The notes under the pieces were generated by a model, which made no database searches, had not been told where the DNA came from, and saw only the letters and a program-made list of their open reading frames with translations. 64,000 nucleotides of DNA. It comes from Staphylotrichum longicolle. Its lineage: Eukaryota > Ascomycota > Sordariomycetes > Sordariales > Chaetomiaceae. Position numbers and translations under genes: made by a program. The DNA is taken from positions 9,114,001 through 9,178,000 of the forward strand of contig JAHCVI010000001.1 of assembly GCA_019096155.1 (NCBI GenBank), read 5' to 3'. Shown here in pieces: positions 11,902 to 22,997 of the stretch (position 1 is its first letter; each line of letters starts with the position of its first letter).

Positions 11902-12809
11902 ATGTATCAGAGTGTTCGAGGTCGCCGCAGACCTCGCCGCTCCAACACGAGCCGCGCTTGGTCCAACGCCCAGCAGGCCACTGTCTGGCGAACTAGCAAC
12001 TTTGCCCGCAATCAGTACCAGTTGGAGTCGTGGAGCCATGAACAAGTACGGTTAGCTTTCTCCCTGTTCCACAGGTCGAAGTCACTAGAAGCTGAACGTG
12101 CTAGCAGGCCAATGCTCCCCGTCACAACGTTTGGGCCAATCCTCCAAACCCCGTCGCACACCAGCTAAGCTTTCCTCAACTTCAGTACGGTCTTCCTCAG
12201 TTTCAGTTTGGCACTCCTGAGTTTCAGTTTGGCATCCCTCAGCTCCAGTTCGGCACCTCCCATTATCAGCCTGGCATTCCTCATCTTCAGCTTGGCATCC
12301 CTCACTTCGAGTCTGGATTCCCTCATCTTCCGTCTGACATTCCGCATCTCCAGCCTCGCGCCAACTCCCACCACGTCGCCAGCTCCCTTAGGTCGCCGCG
12401 CGACGGTTATGCCCCTGGCGGCGAAGTCGACAACCACATCGGCGGCACCACACCTCTCGCGCAATACATCGCTCCATCGCCGCACAGCCGCCCGTTTCCC
12501 TACTTCGATGGCGTCTGTACCGCCTCTGATGGAGGCACCCCCGCCTATGCCCGTGCCTTTGCCCCGAGCGACAGCGACTACCTCTTGCTCCAGAGCTATG
12601 GCGACAATGGAGGAAATGTAGGCAATGGAGGGGTGATGTCAGGAAATATCGATGGTTGGAACGGATATAGCCAGGCGATTCCCACGTGGCGCGGCAATTT
12701 TCCTCATGGCGACGAAAGGTTTCCTCGCGGCGACGGTACACCTCCCTTTGGAGGCTGCCACAGCCATGGATATGCCAATCACGCCCCGGGTGGTTATCCC
12801 GCTTGGTAG
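11902..12809 (+). CDS. Orphan protein with a nine-copy heptapeptide repeat
   Basis: Not recognised. A two-exon model, 11902-12045 and 12108-12809, gives 281 residues. The 62-nt intron has a GTACGG donor, a GCTGAAC branch-like motif and a CTAGCAG acceptor, and both exons join in phase 0. The N-terminal 48 residues are basic (SVRGRRRPRRSNTSRAW). The second exon carries nine tandem heptads at 12165-12353 of the type [FYLP]-G-[ILT]-P-[QH]-[LF]-Q, for example YGLPQFQ, FGTPEFQ, FGIPQLQ and PGIPHLQ. The C-terminal 120 residues are Gly/Asn/Pro/Tyr-rich and probably disordered. An alternative is that translation continues into a helical frame at 12906-13130 through another intron; I could not find a phase-compatible good donor. 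Existence as a gene is inferred from frame length and repeat conservation. Confidence 0.55.
12165..12353 (+). repeat. 21-nt coding tandem repeat, nine units
   Basis: Nine consecutive 21-nt units inside the orphan protein gene encode a Gly-x-Pro-x-x-Gln heptad. Later units (HLQ, HFE, HLP) have diverged more than the first five. The unit length is a multiple of three and every unit stays in the same frame. Confidence 0.85.
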
Positions 12810-13657
12810 GGCTGTTGGAATCCGCACCAGACAGGCCAACTCGACGCCGGCGACCATGGCTGGTTTTCCTTTCATCCAGGCTGGTGATGGACCCCGCCAT
12901 CGCAGGTGAGAGAGCACGAGCGAGCACTTCAGCGTTCCCTAAGCCGTTTACAAAGCCATCATGAAGTGTTAAGTCGGACGCCAATGCTGGATGGTTGGCT
13001 GGTCTCTCTGCTCGGCACTGGGAGACAGACTATAGAGCGAGGCGAGGTGGTGGAGCAATTCAACATCTGGCGCGACTTGTCTCCAGCCACCAGGGCTGTG
13101 ATTTCTGAATGGTGTTTTCATGGTTTGTGACTTCCCTCTATTTGCTCGTGGCTTTATCACAGTTCTTTGCCTACACCTGCGTCACCATTTTCGGTCTCCT
13201 TTCCCGCGTCGCGCTGATGTCTAGGTTGCTCAAACACTCCTCTTTGTGGGCAAGTTGTACGCGCATCGACGCACGCACTGAACCGTGGGCAAGCATTGTT
13301 AAACACCTGATTTTCTACACTTCGCAATGGCCTGGTAAGTTCCACACCGTTCGTTCAAGCTGGCTTGAGGAGACCCTAGTGAAATCAAACCAGGGCCAAG
13401 TGGCTCAGACAAGGCAGGAGAGCGCGTCAGTCAAAGAAGAGGATCATTGCCAACATACCTACCTTGGTGTGGTCAAGCATGGCTTTGAGGGTGAGGTCTT
13501 TGAGAGAGGGCCAAGCGAGAGAAACAAGCAAAAACAGACGTCCAGTAAAGGAGAGCAGTCAAGCTCCTTTTATTCGAAACATTAGGATTACTAACACCCT
13601 GGGTATCACCACAACATGCCACTCCGTCACCACGACGGACCTCCCCACGACCACCTC
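12810..13657. other. Intergenic with an unassigned open frame at 12,906-13,130
   Basis: A plus-strand frame at 12,906-13,130 reads as a helix-rich, protein-like stretch (RALQRSLSRLQSHHEVLSR and onward) without an ATG at its head. It may be a further exon of the heptad-repeat gene or chance. A second overlapping frame at 13,109-13,585 begins hydrophobic but ends in low-quality sequence. Neither is called as a gene. Confidence 0.35.
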
Positions 13658-14561
13658 TCAGTTGCCTCCAGTCACCTGCTTCAGGGCGCCCAGCAGCCTC
13701 TCAGGCATGCTCAGGAAACCGCAGTGGCCACTGTTCATGGTGGCGGTGCGCGGGTTGGGGCCCAGCTGCAACTGCTGGGCCATCCCCTGCTGGAGATCCA
13801 AGGGCAGCGCGTTGTCAATGGTCTGGAAGATGTAGGCGCCGGGAATGCCGTTGTTCCAGGGCTCAAACTGCGAGGGAGCAGCGAACAGGGCAGCCGAAGT
13901 CCAGGTCACCTGCGTGGACCAGTAGGCCTTCTGGTCGGCGGGCAGGTCGTTGAAGCCGATCTCGGGCATCATGTCGGGGTTGCCAGTGACGCGGTCACCC
14001 TGGGTCGGTTAGCATAAAAAAGAAAGCGCAAGGGTGGTGTGGGGTGTGTGCTGATTGGAGTTTCACGTGAAAGGGGGGTGGACTCACGTCGACAACCATC
14101 CAGGGCAGGGGGACACCGCCAAGCATGCCAAGCAGGCTCTGGTCCTTGGGGAGCATGAAGGCGGAGAGGTAGACGATGCGGCTGACGCCGCCCTTCTTGC
14201 CGGCAGCCTGACGAGACGCGACATCGTAGCCCTCGACGGCGTTGCTGCCGACGACGCCGCCGGAGGAGTGGCAGAGAAGGATGATCTCGTCGCCGTGGTC
14301 CGCGAGCCCTCCGATCACATGCTGGACGGCGGCCACGTCCTCGGCGAGGCCAGTCAGGGGCAGGTCCGTGCCCCCAACACTGGGCAGGGCGACATGGTAA
14401 GACTGGTAGTTTGCGCGAGCGAGGACAGCCCGGAACTCGTCCCAGACGAGGGGCAGCTGCCATGAGCCGGGGACGATGACGACCGTGGGCTTGCGTGGGG
14501 CGGCCATGGCTGTGAGTGCGGAGAGGGCAAATACCAAGAGGTGACAGACGATGGAGAACAT
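13658..14561 (-). CDS. Secreted alpha/beta-hydrolase
   Basis: Putative esterase/hydrolase of the alpha/beta-hydrolase fold; substrate unknown. Two exons on minus, 14561-14088 and 13999-13658, encode 271 residues. The intron has a GTGAGT donor, a GCTAAC branch site and an acceptor at CCCAG. The ATG at 14561 sits in a strong GCCACCATG context and opens a signal peptide (about residues 1-21, MFSIVCHLLVFALSALTAMA). An upstream in-frame ATG at 14591 would spoil that signal and was not chosen. The oxyanion region is VIVPGSW (about 28-34), the nucleophile elbow is CHSSGG with Ser about 99, and the catalytic His lies in NSGHCGFL at about 250. The nucleophile motif is CxSxG instead of the common GxSxG. 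Length and layout fit small fungal AB-hydrolase-6-like proteins. Confidence 0.85.
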
Positions 14562-16103
14562 GGTGGCGGTATGAATGTTACTTATTTGCACGTGGGAGCT
14601 TGCCGGGTTGTGTTGGCGGCAGTTAGGGGTTGGCGACTGGGTGACTGGGTGGTGGGGGCCAGGTTACACGGCAGATGATGGCGAGCCAAGCCGTTGAGGA
14701 AGACGAGCAGGAGAGAGCGGCCGAGGATCTGCAAGCAGCTGTCGTGGGATTTAACGACCTCAAGCGAAACCCCCTGAGCTAGACGCTACTGTAACTCACC
14801 GGGTTAGCAACTTCGTCTAGGAGTCCATGCCCCTGCTGGTGGGCACTGCTAACGGGGACATTGGACGATCACCATCTGGAAGAGGACGCCGACGACAATA
14901 GTAGGTGGAGGCGATGCTCTTGACGATGGTCATGATATTGCTACCAAGTAAATAGTAAAGTGTCGGGCCATGGCCCTTCCCCTAGCGTTTGCAGCCGGAG
15001 CTCCTCCTCCTCGCGAGAAGACGTGGGGATGACAGAAAGAGAAACCGAAGCATCTCCATGATTTCCTTGATTCCCCCAATGCTGCTATCGTTGCCAATTC
15101 TGCCAATGCATGCTCCCCATGCAATTCGACAATGCTTGCTCCCTGTTCCGAATCCGAGCTCTCCTCTTCGTCAAGGAGACAAACCGCCAGATCCTTCCCC
15201 GCTTCATGCTCGCAACAAAACCCTCGTCCCTCAACGCTAAAGCAGAAAGAAGCAAACGGCCAGGGTTTTGATATGCAGAACCCCTGTGCTGCAGTGCCGC
15301 AGTGGGTTAGCTCGGTTGGCGTGTGTTGAGGTGTGGGTTGCAATCCAGGGGGCACCAGGGGGTTTTCTTTCCGGATCCACACTGGCCTGATTCCGGGGAG
15401 TTGGATCCGGCAGCCGTGAGATGAAGTTGAAGCAAACGACACAGCTGCGCGACACCTGGCTCTAGATGCCCGAAATCATGGCGATGTGCAGTCGATCTGC
15501 CCACAAGGGCATTCGGGGAAAACGATTGTGCGCACAACTTCTCCCCTTGCAGGAAATCTTCCCCGGAGTGGGGGCCGAAGGATGAAGCTAAAGCTGTGCT
15601 TTCCCCATGTGGGCGAGTGTGGGCCATGAACTGCTTGAAGAAAGCACTTGCCACCGGACAGGGACCAGCAAGCGAGGAGCTCAAGAGCTTGTGACTGGGC
15701 ACTCCACTCATCGACAGATGATTACTGCAAGCAGGCTAGCAACTCCCCGAGCCCAGACAAGATCGGGTAAGGCTTGCTGCACAATGCCGGAGCGGCCATG
15801 CAACGGTCTTGATGGCCAGAGATTTGCTGAAACCTGCCCACGCGAGAGCGACGAGACACAGCTCAGGGACTGCAGCGATCGTGTCGTCCAAGCAATGCCA
15901 ATCTTCATCAGGTCGCCGACCCGAGGCACTGGGTTGCCGAGCTCGCCTTCTTGATCCTTCCCTACCTTATGTATATCGTCGGCACATCTGCACCGAGAAT
16001 GGGGTTCAATCCCACCTCGACTGCTCCTTGACCTCCACTTCCCGAGCCCCAGGCCTGACCTCTTCGCTCCCGGGACTTCGAGAGACCGAGACGGCCGCCA
16101 ACA
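14562..16103. other. Intergenic between two divergently transcribed genes
   Basis: About 1.5 kb between the start of the hydrolase (minus) and the start of the second rhodopsin-domain gene (plus); it must hold both promoters. No coding region is supported. A TATGTATAT string at 15,967-15,975 is a possible core promoter element for the right-hand gene. Confidence 0.45.
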
Positions 16104-17542
16104 ATGAGTCCGCCCCCGACACCGACGCCGGTGGTGTACCCGGTCGACGACACTTCTAGGTCCGATGCCGAGCGAGACTATCTGCGCCAACTCACCGAGT
16201 TCGCATCCAAGCAGAACCTCGCCGAGGACACGAGGGGTTACGTTCGAGATGTGACGATTGCGTTCACCGTCTTTGCCGCCGTCTTTGTGCTCCTGCGCTT
16301 TGTGGCCCGGTACCGCCAGGGTTCCCGAGTCGGAACCGATGACTATCTGATCATCGCTGCCCTCGTGGTGCTGATTGGGAACATGGCCATGAACCTGGTG
16401 CTCATCGGCCAGGGGCTAGGGCTGCATTCTGGGGCGCTGACTTTGCCTCAATTGCAAAAGCTGAACGAGGTGTGTACGGGCGGTTCCGACGGAGGAGGTG
16501 GCGTGATACTAATGAATGCGGACGGTTCAGACTCTTGTCGGCGCCGAAATCATCTACGTTACCGGCGTTAATCTCTACAAGCTCTCGCTGCTCTTCTTTT
16601 ACTTCCGCGTCTTCCCCGTGCGCTCCGTACGGCTCGGCGGTTACATCTGCGGCGGCGTGTCGACGGCGTGGAATATTGCCTGCATTTTGGCCGCGACATG
16701 GCAGTGTACCCCCCGCGAGAGGCTGTGGATGCCGTGGCTTCCAGGCACATGCATCAACCTCTTTTTGACACAGCTGTGCATCTCGATCCCAAGCATTCTG
16801 TGCGACATCGCCATCCTCTGTCTGCCGATGCCGCACGTCATACGGCTCAAGACCAACCTCTGGCAGCGGATATTGCTCATGTTCATCTTCTTGCTCGGGA
16901 GCTACGTTGTGTTTACGAGCATCTACCGCTTCCGCGTGTACTTGAGCTACACCACCGACGACGTGCCGTGGTCGTTGGCTGACGGCTGCGCTTGGAACAT
17001 CATTGAGATCAGCAGCGGCATTGTATCCGCATGCCTGCCGACTCTGGTAAGACGCCCCCCGCTCTTAGTCGTCCCTTGTGTGCTGGTGCTGACTCCGAGT
17101 TCTTCCGCAGGGACCCTTGGTCCGTGATCTATGGTCGTCCGCCTGGCCATCAAGCAACGGCGGATCCAAGACTGCTTTCTCACAACCTAAAGGCGGCTCT
17201 GCCATCGTGACGATCGGCGGGACCGGCCGCAAGACCACAAATAGTTCCAATGCCCTCAACCTGAACGCCAAGGGCTCGCAGTGGAACCGGCTGACCGAGT
17301 CGGACGAAGACCCATCACACTCCCGCGACGATCTCGAGCTGGTGCCCAAACACCTTGCTGGCCGCGTCGAGGTTACGGTACATGCCAGTCCGAGCCGTGG
17401 ACGACGAAGCGATGAAGGACGTGGGAAAGGCAGCAGTGGCCGTGAAGACACAGACGACGATTTCCCGATGGATGTCATTCGGCAGCGGACGGATGTGGAG
17501 TGGAGGGTGGAGGAGCGGGACCCAGCCCCCAGGCGAGATTGA
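16104..17542 (+). CDS. Fungal rhodopsin-domain (Pth11/SAT4-like) integral membrane protein
   Basis: Second seven-transmembrane protein of the fungal rhodopsin-domain group in this window. Exons 16104-16469, 16531-17046 and 17111-17542 give 437 residues. Both introns are GT-AG, phase 0. The helices follow the family plan: FTVFAAVFVLLRFVARYR (TM1), DDYLIIAALVVLIGNMAM (TM2), then YKLSLLFFYFRVFPVRSVR at the TM3/TM4 boundary, and WNIIEISSGIVSACLPTLGP in TM7. The tail of about 140 residues is hydrophilic and Ser/Asp/Arg-rich. It shares fold and motifs with the protein at 2.25-4.23 kb but is clearly diverged and oppositely oriented, so this is not a recent duplicate. Function (surface or ligand sensing) is by family only. 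Confidence 0.9.
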
Positions 17543-18795
17543 TGGGAGGGACCTGGAACGAGAACTTGGGTACATACACATACACAATGGGCAGGAGACG
17601 GGCGGCTAGACAAATATCCGGAGAATAGATGGCGCAACGATACCCCGGCGCTGAGTTTTGCTTCCACCCCAGGTGGCTGACATGTGAGCATCTTGTTCCT
17701 ACCCCTTTTGTCTTGAAGGACACGGTTATGGTCCCCAGGGTCTCCATTCCCAGCGAAGTCTCTATCACAGTGTTAGGCATTTAAGTTGTTTCCCACATCC
17801 CCATCATCTGACGACAGCCTCCCTCCCCTTACATCCGTGCCTCAAGTTGCACCCACTTCCCGCTCACGGACCTGAAAACGCACAGATGTCCGTGTCGGCC
17901 CGCGGCGACGGTTAATCAACGAACAGACCCCACTCCGCAGACTCCGCAACGGTTTTCTGGTTGCAGATCGCATCAAGTGTGTGATGGGGCCCAATCCGGG
18001 GATCAGCCATCGCAATTTGTGTCGGGCATCTTCGCGGCAAGACCCGTCCCCACTGTCAATCTCCTGCCGCTTTGTTTGGATCTTGAACCGGGGCACCGGG
18101 TCCCGATGGATGCACGACAATGCAGCTTGTCTTTCGTATCTGCCTTAGGTCCCTAGGTCTGCCCCGGCAGCGCATCGCTGTAAAGAGAAGTGGGATGGCG
18201 ATCACCGCGCCTTCGTGGGTGTTGAGTCCTAGTTTTAGTCATCGTGGCCCAGCCGGGACCTTGTGTGGCTGAAAGAAAGGGGGACGGCGAGGATCCTGAA
18301 GACGCTGTGGGCCCTGCTCTTTTTCGGGACGATGGCGAAAAGAGGAGGGGGGTACTGGTCTGTCGGAGATTTCGGATTACAGAAGAGCAGCGTCAGAAGA
18401 AGCAAAAACAACATTGAGGTACTGACATGGAGTCATGGATTATTTCAGCCATTTCTGGAGCGAAAACTCAGGGGAGCGCCGCGTCTCGTCTTGCATAGAA
18501 TAATTAAAGAGCAATGAGACAACTCAACAGTCGCAACCGACAATCCTGACACTTGATGTAATGCGAAAAGATATTATCTGATTAGCATTAAATACATGGG
18601 GTTAACCAACGCTCTGACAATGGCCACACTTCAGACCCATGGTATGACCGAATCGTCTCCTGGCTCCTATCTACTGTGCTCTCCCAGCATGCGCTACATC
18701 ATGCTCCCAAGAACTCGATGGGGCATAAACGAAAAAACCAAACCAAAACACTACGTAACTCCAGATATTGACCTTCAAACAACCTGCGAGCAGGC
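17543..18795. other. Intergenic between convergent genes
   Basis: 3' flanks of the plus-strand rhodopsin-domain gene and the minus-strand acetyltransferase-like gene. Nothing else was recognised; the 18,500-18,600 part is mildly AT-rich. Confidence 0.5.
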
Positions 18796-19946
18796 CTACA
18801 GCTCGCCGTCATGCTTCTCGTTGGCCTCCACGGTGCAACTGACTCGAGTCTTGACGCTCCGGCGCTTGCGGACCGCTGGTCCCTCACCCTCCGGCCGCTG
18901 CTTCCACGGTTCCGGCCCAGGCTCCCAATGAAGCAAGATCTGAGTGTCGCGGAAGATATCCAGACGACCCTTCTCCACAAACCCAGCCTCCCTGAACGAG
19001 TCCATCGTCGCCATGTTGAGGGCCGACGCAAGTGTCTGGATCGTCCAGCCGTACAGCATGGCCCTGCTGACGCCCCATCTGAGGAGTAAAGTCCCGACGA
19101 TAGAGTCGTTCCAGTAGGTTGTGCTGATGACGAGGGAACGAAGAACTGAGAAAAGAGGGCAACTGTGTTAGTGGCGATGACTTGCACGATTCAAACGGCG
19201 AAACAGTGGGGGGGAAAACAGACTGGAGACGTACCTAAGTTCCGGCCGCAGACATCGCCGTCCTGTCCAAGGCAAATTGGGATGAGTTGGTTAGACCAGC
19301 GGTCCCATTCCTCGCGGTGGTCTTCGCCGGCGCGCCTGAAGGACTCGAGCGCCTCGGGCAGAGCGACAGCCAGGCCGTTGGGCGGGACAAGCAGTGCCTC
19401 CTTCTTGTGCACAAATGTCAGACCCTCTATGACTGACTGGAGTCCACCCAGTGCCTCGCCGCATTTGCCCTGGCTTTGGGTCTGGTTCCAGGTGGAGAAG
19501 GGGTCGTCGGCGGCGACAGATGGGCTCGGGGCCGTGTCGGGGTCCTGCCACTCGGCCCATCCAATGATCTCCTCCCTCGCCTTCGCTTTGCGCATCGTCA
19601 TGAACCCAGCGGGCTTCTTCCTGTACGTGGCGACCATGAAGTGCCGGCCGTTCCTGCTCTGGTTGTCACGGATGTCGGACAGCCTCCAGCCGCGCTCCGC
19701 GTCGAGCAGCTTCTCGATTGCTGTGGCCTCGGAGTCCTCCGCCATCTTGACGCTGTGGTGCTTGTTGAAATGGTCAATGTCGCGCTCGTGCTGGAAGATC
19801 TCGTTGGCCATGCGCGCCATCTTGGGGAAGTCGGACGGGCAGGCCCGCCGGACCTTGAAGCCTGGGAAGCGCCGTTGCTCCGGTCCCGGCACCCGCACGC
19901 GCACCCCAGCGAACATGGTCGAGAATGTCGGGGACTGCTTGAACAC
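18796..19946 (-). CDS. GNAT-like N-acetyltransferase
   Basis: Probable acetyl-CoA-dependent N-acyltransferase of the GNAT superfamily; acceptor unknown. Two exons on minus, 19946-19235 and 19145-18796, encode 353 residues. The intron (GTACGT donor, TTCTCAG acceptor) joins as CGRNLVLRSLVISTTYWND. FKVRRACPSDFPKMARM at about 27-43 is the beta1/alpha1 entry, and KPAGFMTMRKAKAREEIIGW supplies beta-strands 2-4. The C-terminal half holds the cofactor-binding motif-A region, SIVGTLLLRWGVSRA, then LASALNMATMDSFREAGFVE, which corresponds to the Asn-x-x-S/A-x-x-x-Y/F-x-x-x-GF end of GNAT domains. The start could also be Met 19916; I kept the longer frame. Closest in architecture to fungal GNAT proteins of about 230-350 residues with a long central insert. 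Confidence 0.75.
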
Positions 19947-22900
19947 GTAGGTACACGGATTGTGGGTGGCAGTCGAAATGGCCTGCCTGCTGGGGGATGA
20001 TGGTGTGATGGCACACGAAACGTGTAGTTGTGCTCAGGGGACTCAGAGTATCGAGACGGGTGAAGATCCAATTGCTGAGGAAGGCAGAAATCTTGCTGAA
20101 TCAAGATATAAAACAAAGAAGAAGAACAACGAAAAAGCGCGCCGGATCAGCCAGCACGACTTGATCCGAGTAGGCCGCGCCATCCTCTCCTGCAGTCCGT
20201 GGATCGCTGGCGGCAGTTGCAGGTTGGTGTTTCAAGAGCCGTTCCTCGCATGCGCCTGCAGACAAGAGCTGCTTGGAGGTGTTTCCAAACATGTCGCTCG
20301 TAGAGGGAAGGTAGAGGGGGCCTAATCCACCTCGACCGGACACTTCCCTGCGTGATGGCTCCGAGTTAGCTCTAGGTACATGCATCTTCAATACTGGCTC
20401 TGACCGGGAGGGTTTTACTCACTCAAACCCGTATAGTGTGGTCGGCCAAGCTCACAGATCAAATTGTCGCCGCGCCTTTCGCTTGCTCTATGTCTTGCAA
20501 GCCGAGTTGGCCTCTCGAGGTTGACACACGTCAGCATTTCAAACCTGATCAACAATATCGTCTCTCCAGTGCTACTTACAAGATGAAGAACCTTTCTCTG
20601 TCGTCATGTTGCTATCATTGGGGGCCTAGACGAGCTGCAAGAAGCATGAAACAAGGCAGATGCGTCCCGTATGCAGGGTGTAATATGGTGTTGAAGTCGG
20701 ACAGGTGTATCTCGCTCACTGCCGGCGGCATCAGAAAAACCTAAACAATGTCCCTGTTTGTATCTGGAGCGAGCGTGACAAAACATGATACGCCATTCGG
20801 TTCCCATCCCCGCCGATCCTGAGGAGGCGAGCGCCTGAATGCTTGGTATGTACCACGTCCGTCACCCAACGCCCGGATATCTGGGTGCTACGTCGCCGCG
20901 CAGTAGGTAGGAAACAACTCGAGACATGCGAAAGAGTGTTGAACGTGACAGTGCCTCGGGCCGTGGGCCGCGCCCTCGCCCACTACCTTAAGCACAGCCA
21001 CTTATTTTGGCACACAAATGACGATTGAACGCCCTACTGAGAACCGCACACACGAAACAAAACAATTGATAAATTCAAGTCAAGGAGTGCAAAAATGTCA
21101 GCCCCTCAGCGTGCTTGGAGCCCACAGCGAAGAATCGCCAGCTCCAAGTGGTCACAGCGGGCTTATTGCTCTTCGCGTCGCTTCAAGAAAGACAGACGGG
21201 ATTACTGTCTTCCTAGGTCTCGCCACGCGATCTAGAAAATTATGATGAGAATGTGCGCCTATCAAGTCGCCTTGAAACCCACTGGGGAAAGGTCCTCGGC
21301 TTCAAGAGGTCAGTCACAGTCGAATCGTCCCACTCGCGGCTGCAAACGATGGCAGCGGGCTGATGGTCGAGAACACGTTCGAGGTGTGTCCTGGGCCGCC
21401 ACCCGCCGTCTCGCTTGGAGGAGCGGATGAGGTAAGAAAGATGAAGGTGAGGCAGGAGGCAAATGGGGAAAATGATGAGATGTCCCAGCTCAGCCCTCAC
21501 CACCCACCGTGGGTCAGCAGTGGGTGTCCCTGAGGTCGAGCTGGTGTTGATGTCCCAGGCTCCTTTCACCCGGCCACACGTGTACTTACCTGGAAGTGGC
21601 AGGGCTGGTCAGGACTGGTTGTGTCCAGCATACGGGGCAGTTACTTGGAGGTCCAGGACTGCATCCATATGCTGGGCCACCCAAGACTCACCACTTGGCT
21701 CGTCCCGATGGCTTGAGGAAAGGAAGAGAAAGGAAGCAGAAGTTGGGGAGGGAGCCGAGAATTTATACCCAGACAGGCCCGGTCTGTGCACGCCTGCAAT
21801 TTTCACGCGCGCAGGCGTAGTTGTTTTGTTGCGACTCTGATTGTCTCCTAGTTCATGCGTGTAAGCAGCGTGGTGTTGGTGTTGTGAGCGGAGCGTGATG
21901 CGATCAAGGGGGGCATGCGGGCTGATCGTGAGGACCGGCGGGGGCCCCGGGCGAAATATCTCGCACCACCCTTGACTTTCCCTCCTACAACTACATTTTG
22001 AGACTCTGAATGCGCTCAGTGACCAACCTTTAGGCACAGACGTGGGAAAAGCTGACGGAGGATGGGGAAGGTGAACCCCCAAGCCCGGGGGAACAGGACA
22101 TTTTAATCCTGCTGCTTGATTTCGGTCATGGTCTGACAGCTGCAACTAGTTCTTTGGGAGCCACATACGACCCAGACAGTACCCAATCTTTGAGTACCAA
22201 ACCTGACGGGATTCAAAGTCTCTGGGGCTGGGGAGAATGCAGGTTCCCGCTGCACATCTTTTGTTGCAAGCCATCTGGCAGTGTCAACATCACTTGAACC
22301 ACGGTGGTAAGTCCAGGACGATCCGGTGATTGTTGATGGTAGCTACGGGTTCTGACGCATTACCTTAGGGTCAGCCGCTCTCGGAATTGAGGAGTAGTCA
22401 TCTGTCGATGCCCAGGACCTGGACACTCCAGTGCCCGAATGGAGTCGAACGAGCATATTGAGAGAGGGCTTGGTCACACCTAATGGAAAAAGACGCGGCA
22501 AAAACCCCTCAAGACACTAATGTCTTCAGAGAAAGCGTGGCAGCATCAGAGAGAGCAAAGGAAAATCGGAAACAGGGAATAAAACATCTGAAGGGAGACA
22601 ACGCCAAAGACATTCTTGATACCGAGTCCCCGCACAACGATTCTCAGTCTCCAAAGGGCAGAGGCCGCTGATCTTGATGCAAGGCAGTCGGTAATCATCT
22701 TACGAACTGGGGTTTGAAGAGGACCCAGCTGCCAGTAGAAGGTTTTGATTAGCAATTTGTTGTTTGCCTACTAATGCTAAAGTTTGATAGCCATCGTTGA
22801 GTTCCAAGGCTGGTCCAGCGCCGCCGCTATACAATGACAAAACACAAGTGTGGCACCAGCTCGCCTGAAGTACACAAAAAGACCATTGCTGGCACCGAAA

Positions 22901-22997
22901 TCTGGCAATTGCTTGTCCTGATCTTTCGTGGGCCATTGGACGCGCGTCCATAAATTCAACACCCAAGACTCCGGGCGAGCTTCCATGAGCATCATAA
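19947..22997. other. Intergenic, about 3 kb, with a candidate minus-strand transcript near 21.2-21.8 kb
   Basis: No protein gene is supported. A minus-strand TATA box (21,761-21,767) is followed by consensus splice donors GTGAGT (about 21,694) and CAG|GTAAGT (21,598). The only short reading frame from the first ATG is about 19 codons, so this could be a spliced non-coding or micropeptide transcript. A plus-strand frame at 22,483-22,671 (62 residues, hydrophilic) was not considered convincing. Confidence 0.4.
21761..21767 (-). promoter_or_regulatory. Orphan TATA box
   Basis: The minus strand reads GGGTATAAATTC. No clear protein gene lies downstream, but strong splice donors follow within 170 nt, so it may drive an unannotated spliced transcript. 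Confidence 0.35.

Noticed and set aside
13109..13585. 158-codon plus-strand frame with hydrophobic start
   Set aside because: Later half has no protein character, no good promoter or splice signals, and it overlaps another frame.
16003..16018. tRNA B-box-like string GGGTTCAATCCCACC
   Set aside because: The T stem does not pair beyond two base pairs and no A box or acceptor stem is present at the right distance.
2251..19946. Biosynthetic gene cluster
   Set aside because: Receptors, cellulase, hydrolase and acetyltransferase are scattered with large gaps and no backbone synthase; they look like ordinary neighbours.
22483..22671. 62-codon hydrophilic plus-strand frame
   Set aside because: No homology, promoter or splice evidence; length is within chance expectation.
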